NCBI RefSeq assembly: GCF_028769735.1
Contig: NC_088171.1
Location: 127,075,533-127,139,532 of the forward strand
DNA from: Zonotrichia leucophrys gambelii
Taxonomy: Eukaryota > Chordata > Aves > Passeriformes > Passerellidae
Reading direction: 5' to 3'
Length of the DNA stretch: 64,000 bases
Shown here: in pieces, positions 1-11,855 of the stretch
Layout of the letters: each line of letters starts with the position of its first letter
Position numbering within the stretch: the first letter of the stretch is position 1
The notes under the pieces: model-generated
Seen by the model: only the letters and a program-made list of their open reading frames with translations
What the model was told of the DNA's origin: nothing
Databases searched by the model: none
Translations under genes and position numbers: made by a program

Positions 1-665
1 CTATATTTTATTTTCTCAAAACCCTAAAACTTGGAGATCATTCATCCATCTGATCAAGTCAGACTTATTAGGCTGATCCCCAGACACAGTGATTCCCTCT
101 TCCTTGGTGCTGACACCAAACAGGATAGTGTTCCCAGACCCCCCTGGAGCTACGTTCTAAAGAGAGACATTAATAGATAATGACTGGGAAGAGAACACAT
201 AAATACCTTTTAAAAAATTAACAAACCTCGATTTCCTTGGACACATGAGCAATAAGAAAAAACCCAGTATCTTTTTAGGAAATATCTCTAAAAATTCCTT
301 AGTCATGACTTGCTTCTGGCTTCACACTCCATGACAAGGGCCACTATTTTCTTGTGATGTTGAGAAGTGTCCACCCTGGCCAAAGTTCCTAGCCACTGAC
401 AGTCCTTCACATTTAGCATTTTCAGTCACTCTCATCAGGCTCTCTTAACCAAGGGCTGCATTTCCAAAAGAACAAGACCCTTGCCAACAAACTTGAAATT
501 CAGCAGTCCCACAGAAGGGGGACTAAAGGAGCTGTTACTTTCCCACTATTTCTAGAACAGGTTTGTGTCACACTGTTTACATCATGCATCATTCATCTGC
601 TGTGATGAAATGTAACCCTGTGTTTTAAAAAAAGACTTCTGCAACAGTGAGGATACTCTATCTTT
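1..665. other. 5' flank of ABRA, no gene seen
   Basis: Non-coding DNA upstream of ABRA. I see no exon, no recognisable repeat and no long open frame on either strand. In other vertebrates ANGPT1 lies beyond ABRA on this side, but none of it is recognisable here. The stretch probably holds distal promoter sequence. Confidence 0.5.
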
Positions 666-698
666 GTGAGAAGCATGTCACATATTTTCCATAGGCAT

Positions 699-745
699 CA
701 ACTGCTCCTGCTTCTATTTAAATCTGTGTGGCCCTCTTCAGAGGG
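699..745 (+). promoter_or_regulatory. Candidate ABRA core promoter (TATA/MEF2-like box)
   Basis: An AT-rich box CTATTTAAAT lies at 714-723, about 85-95 bp before the two candidate start codons. It could serve as a TATA box, giving a transcription start near 745, and it partly resembles a MEF2 site. A CAACTG E-box lies just upstream, at about 699. ABRA/STARS is known as a striated-muscle gene controlled by MEF2 and muscle factors, which fits. The assignment is inferred from position and sequence only. Confidence 0.4.
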
Positions 746-806
746 CATTATTCCCTCCAGGAAGCCCATTCAGAAGGTGCTGAGCAGAAGGAGGGGAGAA
801 GCCAGG

Positions 807-1558
807 ATGGCAGCAGACAGCAGCATGGCTCCCGAAGAAAAGCCGAGAGCAGCTCCTGTGAGAAGGGCTGTCCACAAGATCCGGATGGCCAGCCAGGTCT
901 TCAGCTTGGCTCGAGGCTGGCAGCAGTGGGCATCTGACCACCATGGAAAGCAAGAACAAGAGCCCTCTGGATGGGTCCCCACTGCAGAAAGCTCATCAGC
1001 TCAGCCTGTACAAGAAAGCTCCTTTGAAAAATGGCAAATTCCATCCGTCAAGAGGGACCAAGAAAAAGATGATGAAAAATCCTTAGCAAAGGATTCAGTG
1101 ACAATAAGAGATGCTGAAAAAAAATCAAGGGAATCAGACGAAGATCTCAAAACGTTCAGCATTAAAAGCAAAGAGGTGACCAAAACAGTTGTCAGCAAAG
1201 CCTATGAACGAGGAGGCGATGTCAGCCTCCTCAGTGAAAGATATGAAAACAACAACAGCAGCTCCGAGATGACCAAACTCAAAGAAGAATCAAATGCTAT
1301 TGACAAAATTCTTAGCAACAAATTACCTTCAACCATAAGGAGGAAGTGTTCAAATGTAGTGTCAGAGATGACCAAGGGCTGGGAGAAGATGGAAGACGAG
1401 AACAAAGATGGGGCCAAGAGAGAGCTGCTGCTGAAGTGCCGTGATGACAGCCTGGATGCCCAGGACAGTGGCTATGGGGAAGCAGAGGACAAGCTCGAGC
1501 AGGAGGACAGTGACCAGGAGGTGACAGCTGTGAGGATTAAACGCCCTGTCCCATCTCT
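807..1558 (+). CDS. ABRA: ABRA coding exon 1
   Basis: Encodes residues 1-250 plus two bases of codon 251. It ends in ...RPVPS and CT, followed by the donor GTAAGT at 1559. Reading on past the donor gives an immediate stop, which confirms the exon end. The middle part (about residues 95-140) is rich in K, E, S and D and poorly conserved against mammals. The last 100 residues are well conserved. Confidence 0.93.
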
Positions 1559-4500
1559 GTAAGTAAAGCATCTTCATTACATCAACACAAATGGCAGAAG
1601 GGCACAGCTTTCCATGAGGAAAATGGTGGGGGTGGGAGGATAGTAGGAAGTGGTCAAAGATAAGCTATTATTCTTGATTTAGAAGAAATTAATCAAAATT
1701 CAGGAGACCTTCCACTTATCACTCTGTGCTTAAGTAGTTACTCAACAACATCAGACTATGTACCTAATACAAGATTAGGAAAAAAGTTAGGAAGTTATAT
1801 TGTTATATTTGGGACATGTTAATTATATTTAATTTTCACACTGGATTTACCAGTTCATCAAATTATCTACTTATTTCTTAATACTTCAGTCCATGTTTCA
1901 GAATCACAACTTTTACCTCATCAAGAGCCTTTAGCTACTCATTTATTTCAGCAAATGCTGTCTAAATCAATATATTTGACAAGTAATATTTCCAAATACT
2001 TATTCATTATTTTGCTTAGTATTAATTGTAAATACTCTCAGGAGCAATTTGAAGAGAATGTCCCAAATTAATATAGCAGGAATTACTTCCACATACTTCT
2101 TACCAAAAGTTGGAAGCTTCTTTGCAAGCTTTCCATGAATTTTAAATTCCTCAATTCAAAGAAAGGAAAATTCCACAGTATCTTGGACCACAAGTTCATA
2201 CCATATCCCAATCACATTTCCAGAAATTAAAAACTGGATCAGCACTGATGATGAAAAACTGATGAAAATGCCAGAACAGACTTTGTGATCCCTGTGCAGA
2301 CAGGCAGGCAGGCTGTATCATGGTCACTATTTTGGTTTTACACCTCACTACTGATGAGCATTATCATGACCATTAGACTGTGGCTAACACACTTATGAAT
2401 TTCAACCATGCAGTACCTTTAAGCACAGCTATCGGAACACACACTCCCAGAGCTATTTTAACTATTCAAATGGAATTAGAATGATGCTTTGCTGTACAGC
2501 TGAGCAGTCAGCTCCTGTAAGAAGAAAATGGTTAACAGCCCAAGTGAAAAAAGCTCCCCAGAAACCTAGGGCTTGAAATTTTTGGTACCTCTTTTGGCAA
2601 GGACTGTGTTCACCATCCTTTCACAGAAGTTATGACCTCAAAACAAAGATTCCAAATATACAGTGGAAAAAAGATACATTTGCAGCACTTATCTGTAAAC
2701 AACTTCAATTAAAACAAATTTTTTCGGTTTCAAATGCTGTAGTAGAAACCAACTATCTAGCTTCCATTAAACCAACTGTCTTGTAGACCAACTATCTAGC
2801 TTCTGTTAAACTTTTCTTATATTTTCCTCATATGCATAATTTTAGTGTTACTGCCATGAAAAAAGATTGGTATGCCATATTTACTGTGATCTGAATTATT
2901 GAAGTAACACCCTCTATGTTACTTACAGCTCTTTCTTCCACTGAAATTGAACACAGAACTAATTTTCTACACTTACAGTGCTGCTATCAGGACTGAACTT
3001 TTTTAACTATTCATATTTTAAAATTTATTTTACAGCCTCAGAACATAATATTTCAGCCTGCTACATTTATGAACCTTTCAATGTGGTTTAATCTTCTTCA
3101 AAAAGGCCATAAGTACACAGTTGCTAAAGCATATCGCCTATTTTCCTATCCACATTCCAGGAAAAAAGCATCTGTACAAGTGTTTTGTTTTCCTCACATC
3201 AGCATCTTCATTATTTCCAGCTTCACTGCTTGCTGGAATAAGGTTGCTTCCTTAGTAGACAGCTTGTTGACTGGCATAAGAGACTCTTCTGAACTCTTCT
3301 GTTCACGATTAGAAGCAAAAAGGATGCAACAGAAGGGATATGAAACTCAAAACATTATAATAGGATTCATACCTTTCCTCTACAGACAGAAACAGGGCAA
3401 ATATGCTACATGGACCTAATTTGCCTAAAAGGTCAGGTCCTAAATCCTAAATGCATTTAGGATGTCATTCTGGTAAACAGGTTAACTTAGTTGATTGCTG
3501 GATGTAAAGCACTTCTTAGAGTGGGTAGAAGTTCAAAACCTTCACTTTGGGTGCACAATCCTTTGTGTAGAAGTAGAAACATGAGAAAATGCCTCTATGT
3601 GTACACAATTCATGTTTTAAACCTATCATTAAGCTAAACAATGGCAAAAATAGCACTTCAGCAACTAGAAATGGTTAAATTACAAGCTGCATTAAAAAAG
3701 TAAGGTTTTTTTCAAGCCCATGTGCGGCACAATAAAAGCAAAAGGATAGATAAGATGGTTTTCTCAACCACTGAGAAGATTATTTGGAAGAGGAAGGCAA
3801 TAATAATCTGCTAGAAAGGAAAATTAGTTTCAGTGGAAAAAGGAGGGATTACATTCTAGACCACTAAATTAAAGTAAGTAACAAAGACTGCACAACCTCC
3901 TGCTGTCTCAGGCCCCCTCTCCTCTCCACTCAACCTGGGGAACCGAAGCTCTAGGACTTTGTCAGAGCTCATGGTCCCTGGAGAGAAGGCGAAGCAGCTG
4001 GCTGTGGCTGAGGAATAAGCCCTCCATAATGATATCTATTCATAAACTCCACTGAGACTGAGGACATCACTTCTTCAAGGTAATTTTGATTCTCTTAGGA
4101 TTTTTTTTCCCCCAGCCTTAACTGATAGCTTCCACATGGAGAGCTAGTGAAGCAATCTGAGCTTCAGCTGGAGTTCAGACTGCGCTGGTACAGGGTTTCT
4201 GTGACTTTTGAGATAGCCATAGGCTTCAGGAGACAAATTCCTTTGTATAGCCAAATCCTGAGCCCAGGGTTCCTCTGACAATGAAGGCACAATTCAGGTG
4301 AAGGGACAAAGGATCACAGCTCTCCCTTTCTCTGTATGACAATAGCTTATATAGAGCAGCATTTGGTTTATTGTTGGGAAACCAAATTGCCTAGATTTAC
4401 CCCACTAGTATATTTTAATGCTTTCCTGCCAACACCTACCTGTTAGCCATTTACACAAAATTACAGGTACAGACACGCTGCCTACTCTCAGGATGCTCTG

Positions 4501-6365
4501 TAGTCACACCACAGAAGAAAGGTGCACTTGGCAACAGTATGCTCAATTCTTCTGATGGTTTTTCACCAAATTGATAGGGAAGAGTATTTTGGAGCATTTT
4601 AAACACAGTTCCTCAATACAGCTAAGCCAATCTTAGGGCAACTCCACAGCTAATAAGGTAGTGCAGCTCTCCTAATTATTTTCCTATCCCTGGCACTTAG
4701 TGTTTGCAACTCTTACCCTAGCATAGCCCTGCCCAGTACTGGCCTCTTTCTGGTGCACTGATCTGAGTTAGGGACATCTCTATGACTCCTATTCTCTATT
4801 TCAACCAGCTTAGTAGAAAACAAAGGAATGTCTAAACAGCGGGGGGACAGAATTTTCTGCAACTTTGCAGCCCTGTGTGTTGTTTGCTAAGTGCATTTTG
4901 ATTTTCTAGTGTTAATATTCAGCTGACATTACTGGGAAGGTTGCAGAGCAGCCTTTTGGGGAATAAAAATATTAGAAAACAAATTACTTTGGCACAATCA
5001 CAGCACAGCACAGTCCCAACTGAGTTCAGTACATATACATTGACAGGACGTGGACAGCACAATGACTAGCTCAGACTATCTATAGCTCCCCCACAACATG
5101 TGAGATTGGCCACAAGAGGATAGAATGTCTATCTGGAATAATCCAGAACTATTACACATATTAAAAAATAAAATAAAATCTCTCAAGGTCTTTCCTTATC
5201 CTTTGTCCTTGACACTTTCAGGCTTCTACGCTACCCATGGGAATGTGAATTTTGGACTTCAACATTTGTTCAGAATCATGTTCCAAATACAGGAGCACAG
5301 ACAGAGCTATGACACTCAATTAGGTATTTGTTGTTGCTGTAATAATTGATATTTATTACAGAGGACATTTTTCTAGGCACTACCCTCTAGTTTTCAGCCA
5401 GGTTTTCATACACCTACAGCAATCAGCAATCACCTTCAGCCAGGTCATACACCTACAGCAATCTCTAACCTCGGGGCAGGCACACTTCAGGCCTGGCTAA
5501 GCAAGCAGGAATGGGGAACTGCGTGACTGACCAAAGGTACAGAAAGTGCAGGTGATGAGCAACATGCTGTTTTGTTCCCTTACAGAATTAAGTCATTCTG
5601 GTACAAAGTTTGTGAAAACACGCTCAGAGCAGGGCTGGAAGGTGGTAGTGTAGACAGGATAAAGCTGTAGTCATGGAACTTGCCTTTGTGTGCAAACTGA
5701 ATGCAGTTTTGCATGCATACAAACAGCCCCTAGAGAACTAATTTAGAAGTGGTGAACTCGTGCCACCTGGTGGATTCCAGCTCACCCCTAACCCACAGAA
5801 GCCAGTTACAGCAGATTTCAATAAACAGCAGAAGTGTATCAGGAAAGGAGGAGATGCAAAGCTCAGGTGTGTTTCTGTGTCTTTCAGCGCCAGCCGGCTG
5901 AGCGAGGAGGCACGGAGCAAGGCGCGCAGGAAAAGCAGCGCCGTGCACAGCCTCAAGGACAGGTGGCAGGAATGGGCTGACCAGCACATCATAACGCAGA
6001 AGCTGAACCCCTTCAGCGAGGACTTTGACCACGAGCTGGCCATGTCCACGCGCCTGCACAAAGGGGATGAAGGGTACGGCCGCCCAAAGGAAGGCACCAA
6101 AACTGCCGAGAGAGCCAAGCGAGCTGAGGCGCACATCCACCGGGAGATCAGGGACTTGTGCTTCATCATTGAGTCCATGGCCAAGCCGCGGCCCGACGGC
6201 AAGATCCAAGTCACTTTTGGGGAACTCTTCGACAGATACGTTCGTATTTCAGATAAGGTTGTTGGGATTCTCATGAGAGCCAGGAAACATGGGCTGGTGG
6301 ACTTTGAAGGAGAAATGTTATGGCAAGGAAGAGATGATAATGTAATCATTACTTTATTAAAATAA
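807..6365 (+). CDS. ABRA: ABRA, actin-binding Rho-activating protein (STARS); join 807..1558, 5888..6365
   Basis: Complete two-exon gene encoding 409 aa (human about 381). ABRA is a sarcomeric actin-binding protein of heart and skeletal muscle. It stabilises F-actin, promotes Rho signalling and so releases MRTF to activate SRF targets. The N-terminal motif SLARGWQQWA is at residues 33-42. A variable, charged, disordered middle follows, then conserved blocks KTVVSK-YERGGDVS, RRKCSNVVSEMTKGW and VRIKRP. Exon 2 encodes the C-terminal actin-binding/Costars region, with LKDRWQEWADQH (273-284), LNPFSEDFD, LHKGDEGYGRPKEGTKTAER and the tail GEMLWQGRDDNVIITLLK. The exons join in phase 2 with no break. 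Two in-frame starts exist, ATG 807 (MAADSSMAPEEK) and ATG 825 (MAPEEK, matching the human N-terminus). Both have A at -3 and G at +4. I chose the first by the scanning rule. Its neighbour OXR1 is convergent, as in mammals. Confidence 0.95.
2742..2811. repeat. Imperfect tandem duplication in ABRA intron
   Basis: Two copies of about 30 bp (2742-2772 and 2783-2811) share the core CCAACTATCTAGCTTC and end in TTAAAC. They are separated by about 10 bp. This looks like a simple local duplication with a few differences between copies. Confidence 0.75.
5392..5464. repeat. Imperfect tandem duplication in ABRA intron
   Basis: Two copies at 5392-5424 and 5434-5463 share TTCAGCCAGG and CATACACCTACAGCAATC. 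The second copy lacks three bases (TTT) present in the first. No function is evident. Confidence 0.75.
5888..6365 (+). CDS. ABRA: ABRA coding exon 2 (actin-binding / Costars region)
   Basis: Starts after the acceptor CTTTCAG at 5881-5887 with one base that completes codon 251 (Leu). It encodes residues 251-409 and ends at TAA 6363-6365. It carries the most conserved part of the protein, including a winged-helix-like Costars region from about residue 328 to the end. It is clearly more GC-rich than the flanking intron, as expected of a constrained coding exon. Confidence 0.95.
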
Positions 6366-7030
6366 GTTAAGCTATAATCAGAACAACTTTGGAAAAGTTT
6401 TCTCCTCTTCTCCCTTGCCATTAGCATTTGCACATTTTGAACATAAGGTTCCCTTGTTCACCACATAGAAAAGTGTATTTTTTGAAATATGTATTTTATA
6501 ACAAGTGCATGAAAACCCAAACACCCAAATGGACTTCATTTTGTACCAGAAGTGCTTTCAGGACAATTAAGTTAATTACTACATAAAAAATAAGGAGAAA
6601 AAGCTATATGGAATATAAGCAGCTGATGATAAAAGTCCATAGCGATATAAATAGCTACAGGAATAGGAAACATACCAGATCAGAAGCTAAATAACAAAAT
6701 AAACTCAGACAAAGGTTTTGATCTGAAAAATGCTCTTGTGCATGCACTTTCTAATTAATTGATTTAAATACCAGTAAAATTACCTTATTTTAATACAGAA
6801 TCAAAGATACATTTTTTTTCTTTTCAAGCACAATATGTAACTATCACTGCAGTATTCTCTTGTTGATACAACTGTTGACACAGCTTTCTCTTACATGTCA
6901 CATAAAAAAACCTTTTTATAAATGGGGTTTTATATATTTATTGTATTTATATAACTAATTTTTTAGATTATTTCATATGTAAACTTATGGAGTTTGGAAT
7001 GTAATGAATAAAAATGTTTTGATTAGATAG
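6366..7030 (+). other. ABRA: ABRA 3' UTR
   Basis: AT-rich sequence after the ABRA stop codon. The end is inferred from a polyA signal at 7007-7012, with cleavage expected within about 20 bases. An earlier AATAAA at 6698-6703 could give a shorter form. Later AATAAA copies near 7.65 and 7.7 kb could give a longer form. Confidence 0.55.
7007..7012 (+). terminator. ABRA: Candidate ABRA polyadenylation signal AATAAA
   Basis: Canonical AATAAA about 640 bases past the stop codon, followed by a T-rich stretch (ATGTTTTGATTAGATAG). It is chosen among several AATAAA copies because of the T/GT-rich downstream sequence. Not proven. Confidence 0.45.
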
Positions 7031-10000
7031 CTACCTAAAAAATACCTTCTATGTAATGTTGTGCAATGTCTTATCTGATTATCTATGCTGATACTGTTCT
7101 TATAAATACAGGAAAAAAGAATATGTAACATATAAAAACTAGCCAGGTACTTGTACTTTTGTATACAGCAGAAAAGTGACTAACATCTTCATATTCCATT
7201 GAAATGTACCTCTGTGAAAAAAGAGAACAGCATTCATAACTTTGAGGAAAATGTTGTTCCACATTACACAGAAATACTGACCTAATTTTACAGTATTTGC
7301 CATTCCAATGTCACTAAAATAATGTATTTCAGTCCAGGTGATGCTAGAGAGGACTAGGTGCTAATGAACTAATAGTTTTAGGACTTAAAATTGTATTATT
7401 CACAAATCTGAGATCTCTGTAAGGTCTCTGCTACTTGCTGAATTAGAGATCAGTTTCTCTACCATTGTAAAAATAGCTATCCTGGTAAAATGTGTGTACT
7501 TCACAGGAAAAGCATTTGTTTCAGAGCAGATGCTTGGGCAAGTAATGAAAAAGAAGTGTTTTTTTCCCCCTTAATATTCTTTCAAACTGAAAACACAAAT
7601 ATCTTCTTAGAGAAGTAGAGGTGTACTAATATCTTGTCTCTGAAAAAATAAATATTGCTGTCTTATTATGAGTACAGGTACTCCAGTTTGAAGCACTGTT
7701 ATATAAATAAATCAAATATTTTATAACTCAATGATACAAGAACTGACTACATCTCTTCTAAATCTATGTAAATCATTAATACTTAGGCATAGTTATATTA
7801 TATGACTCTACAGAAGAAAAAATTGTAAGATGGAATCATTGGAGATTATTTAATGTTTTCCTGACATCTCTTAGACTACTGAAGCTGACCTAAAAAACGG
7901 ATGTCTTAGTGTAATACTTACATATAATAATTTTTACCTGCATATTCTTGCCTTATTCTTTACATCTTTATATAAAGACCTTTTATAGCTGTCTAAATTG
8001 TCTTGATAAAATTTTGTTGTCAAAGGAATACATGAACTCCTTAATTATTTCTTGGGTTATTCTCCCACACACCAGGAAACAAATACATGTGCACATTTAA
8101 TGAAGTAAAATATCAGTAAGTTGCTTCAAAATATAAGCATACATATATTCTCCTTTTCATAGGCTGTTAAAATAGTTCCCCTGAAGGTTTCTCTGTCCAA
8201 AGCACCAGAAAAAGATTTCAGAGTACATGGCAACAGACCTTATACAAAACACCTGCACAAAAAATACACACTAAAGGCATGTAAGTGTTAAGTGAATTAA
8301 GCTCATCGATTGGTAGCTCACTGCAGGTAATTTAAGCCTCCTATTCAGTCATCCCAGAGTTAAAATCTACACAAAATAAACCAAACCCCTAACTTTATCC
8401 TATGCTTCCCCTCAAACTATTTTATTTCCAATCAGATGAGAAAATCACAGGACATAACTAGTATTTTTTCTCATAGTACCCTCCACTATTTACCTTTTTG
8501 TAGGCAGTATCATGCAAAATTTCTGAAATAATTTACCATTTTTGTCAAAAAGAAATATTAAATGTTGATATAAGTAATGGTGCTTGGAAGCATTTCATGT
8601 AGGTTATATGCTTTACAGCATTTTTTACATTAGGTTGTGTGACAAATTTATCCATGGTGTGGAAGGTAATAAATCTGACCTCAGTAAAAAACAAAACCAG
8701 AAGTACTCCCTGAATTACCCACCCTAACTCTCCTACTATACTGTGTTACATTTTTGTGAAACTAGCACAACCTCTGCCAAAATTAAATATTTTAATTTTA
8801 AAATATTTTCATTTTAAATATTGAAATATTTAATATTTAAATTTTAAATATTAAGCAGGTCAAAACCTGCTTGATTAAAGTAGTCTCTGTAAATTTTTAT
8901 TTAAGTCCTGCTTTCCTAATTCTGACCTGCTTTGAAAATAAAACCTTTAACCTTTGAGACAATGAGCAACTCTCAGCTACTCTCATGATAGCTTATAGTT
9001 GCACTTTCTTTCCTAAATACTGTATTCACTCCCACAATGTTTTACTTGAAACAGAGGTCCTGCACTCTCCTGTCTGAAGCTAGTGCTGGTTTTGCACATC
9101 CTTGGTAGTGAAAAAATTCTATCTTCTTCTGTAGCAACTTAGATACATTTTTCATATTCTAATACAAAGTTTAAGTGGCAGCATGAAACTTGTATCAGAA
9201 GAAATAAATTTGACTTTTACACCTTTGTATTTTTCCAAGTCTTACCACAGTGGCTTGAAGTGAGTGGAAGGTTCATTGGACATGTACCCCACCCAGCAGA
9301 AATCAGCTCCCTCCTCCACAGCAATAATTCCTTCTTTACAAATGTTTCTGTACAAGCAAGGTTCAGTAATACAGCTCATTTTTAAAGCAGGGGAAGGCTA
9401 TTGAAATAAAATGAGCTGTAGGGAAGAGCCTACTGTTCATGGTGATATGTTCAATCATCACTCATCAGAGAACAGATACCGGCAGGCCCTCCTCCCACAG
9501 CCATTTCAGCTGCTATGTACACATTGCACTGCCCCAACATCTCAACTAAAGCCACTGCTGACACCTCAGGGCACGAAGCAGTTCAGCATTTAACAGTACA
9601 TGTTATTAGTGCAATTATCACAGGAGAAAACGAACTATGATTACACAGCTGGTCAGGTAAGCAGGACAGCAGAAAGCAGAGCTGGCGCTGGCACTTGTGC
9701 AGAGACAGCCAGCAGGACTGGCTTGCACACACTGCCAAGTGTACACCATTCCCTCAGCTGGACAACTCCTCTCTCTGCTACAGAAGCACAGCGTAGCTCT
9801 CTACCACTGCAGTAGAACGTACTCTTTAAGAGGAGAAAGAGGCGTTTTTTTCCCTTAATTGAGCTCCAAATGGCAATGACAACAGCAAAATACCCTGATG
9901 ACACTTGCTGTTTTATGAAGGGAGAACATATCAGTGTGATTTAAGATGCAAATACTGAATGAAGAATACAAGATTATTTTTTATTTGAAGTCAAAGGAAT

Positions 10001-11849
10001 AGTCAATGTTCTTACTCATCTTCCAAGAGCAAATTTTATGCACACATTCTAATTCCCATTCAAAAAATTAACTCTAATGCAATATAAACAGGTGAGGAGG
10101 AAGATGCAAGCACAAGCCCTAAGCCATAAATTATGACCTTTCTGCAGATTACACAAAAACAGTAACTAACAGAGATAGGATTTAGAGCCAAAAGGTGTTA
10201 ATTGAAAAATTCCATGTTTGGATCCCAGATACCCAAATAAAAAATCAAGTTACTCAATGAATCCATCTAAGTACTGGATGCTGAGACACGCTCTTCTGGC
10301 AGTCAGCTCCAGATAACAGGTCTCATAAGCCTTCAGGGAATGTCAAACTTTCAATGCTTTACAATCACAGAAGCAAACCTTTCCAAGAAAGATGGAAAGG
10401 AATTCTACTGCAGAAAAAGGATAATGAACTGAAGGCAGAAGGGACATCAAGAATGTGCTTCTATGTGTGTCATACAGAAATTAACTATACCTCTGATGAT
10501 AAAATTCATGGTCTTGCCTAAAAAGACATGCACTACTTTCTATAGATCCTTTACACAGTCAGTTGCTTCGCCAAGTATTATTGCTACAGTCACTTATGCT
10601 TTAAATCAAATGTTCTTCTATTTCTTAACCAATTTAGTATTTTATAAGCATGATTGCTCACGTATTGCTAACTAAACATTATCCTTTATTTCTACTTTTT
10701 TGTTTCCTATTTGCTTTCCCAAGACTGCTCCAATACCTGGCAACATTCAGCTACTGAAGACTTTTGTGTGCTTTCATTTAATTATTGAAATTATACTTAT
10801 TTATAAATTTCCTCACACCACTCTCTAAAAAAGTAAAATATGCGTTATTTGCAATATGAGATTAGGATAGAGACCATGCAGTTGAATTAACGGTTTTATC
10901 AGCAAGGATGATCTGAGACTTTTCTTTTTCCCTCTCCTTCTTCAAAATGGTTGAAGACAATTTATTTCATTCCCTTAAAAAGCCCCAGAAATGCCAAAAA
11001 TATAAGAAAATGCATTCTATACATTCAGTTGTTAAATGAACAGCAAAAGCCAGCATTTGTGCTTCTACGTAAACTTGACCTTTTAAAAAAACTCCAACTC
11101 AAGTTTATTTTTACATATATTTAGATTTATTTGCTATACATCACTGTGAGCTTATAGTACTTGAAATCCATTACAGGATTTTTTTTTTGTAATAATCAGT
11201 TGTAACTCCACAAAGACAATAATACTGCTGTGGAAGACCAAAGGGGAGAAAAGCCATTTCAATTTATTTACAGTTCCTTATTTTGTAAACATTTACTCTA
11301 CACATTGTACTAAGTTCTAAGAAGGATAAAGAGATATACATAGAGACAGGAAACAGAGCCCTGTTTTTCTATTCATATTGAGCATTAGCATATTATGGAT
11401 GAAACATCTGCCCTTTCTCGTTACCATAGCAGTAAGCTGTCTTCAAATAAGTTTTTTTTTTAAACTTTCCAGAAATGTAAATATTTTGAAATATACAACT
11501 ACATCTACTAGCCAACCCATTTGGCTTTTATTCCATTTCTAGAATAATTTAAAGTGCTATAAGCAACCCGTCAATCAACACTTTTCTATAATAACAAAAC
11601 TACTTTAAACATTAATTTACAAGATAATATACAATGTTTGTCTGAAATAGCTGAAATTTCAGCACAAAGTCAGTCACTGTCACACTTAACAGCAATTTTT
11701 TTGTTTTTTTTTGTTTTGGTTTTTTTTTGCAGAACATAGAATAAAAGCTTTGAAACAAACAGTTTTGTTCAGCTGTTATTGCCACAATGGCTTATCAAGT
11801 TTTCTACAAAAGTGAACAAGAGCTACTGGAACTGTATTCTAGCCTGTCA
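7031..11849. other. Intergenic region between convergent ABRA and OXR1
   Basis: About 4.8 kb of AT-rich DNA between the 3' ends of the two genes. I see no gene or CR1 copy. It contains an AT-rich palindromic patch with a perfect hairpin (8781-8872), a GC-richer patch with three CAGCTG boxes (9470-9815) and a T-rich tract near 11,697-11,730. Short open frames at 9411-9593 and 9600-9815 lie in the GC-richer patch and resemble no known protein. Confidence 0.6.
8781..8872. repeat. AT-rich palindromic repeat followed by perfect hairpin
   Basis: Positions 8781-8852 consist of overlapping inverted copies of AAATATTTAA / TTTAAAATATT. Immediately after comes a perfect 8-bp stem: AAGCAGGT (8853-8860), loop CAAA, ACCTGCTT (8865-8872). 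The sequence could form a cruciform or hairpin. Function unknown. Confidence 0.6.
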
Positions 11850-11855
11850 TTTATT
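11850..11855 (-). terminator. OXR1: Candidate OXR1 polyadenylation signal
   Basis: AATAAA on the minus strand, the first canonical hexamer after the OXR1 stop codon. Several alternatives exist, so this is a position-based guess. Confidence 0.3.

Larger units (their letters stand above)
1559..5887 (+). other. ABRA: ABRA intron 1 (4.3 kb)
   Basis: GT-AG intron (donor GTAAGT, acceptor TTCTGTGTCTTTCAG). It holds no recognisable gene. It does hold two imperfect local tandem duplications (2742-2811, 5392-5464) and a GC-richer patch around 3.9-4.2 kb with CAGCTG E-boxes at 3995 and 4165, plus another at 4920. A 116-codon open frame at 3069-3419 resembles no known protein and is probably chance. Confidence 0.85.

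Noticed and set aside
675..806. ABRA translation start upstream of 807 (ATG at 675)
   Set aside because: It is upstream of the TATA-like box at 714-723, so it is probably not in the mRNA, and the extra residues have no counterpart in mammalian ABRA.
3069..3419. A 116-codon open frame in the ABRA intron
   Set aside because: No recognisable domain, no splice or promoter context, and AT-rich composition like the surrounding intron. Most likely chance.
5738..6433. Long minus-strand open frames (159 and 231 codons)
   Set aside because: They are antisense shadows of ABRA exon 2. Their translations look like no known protein.
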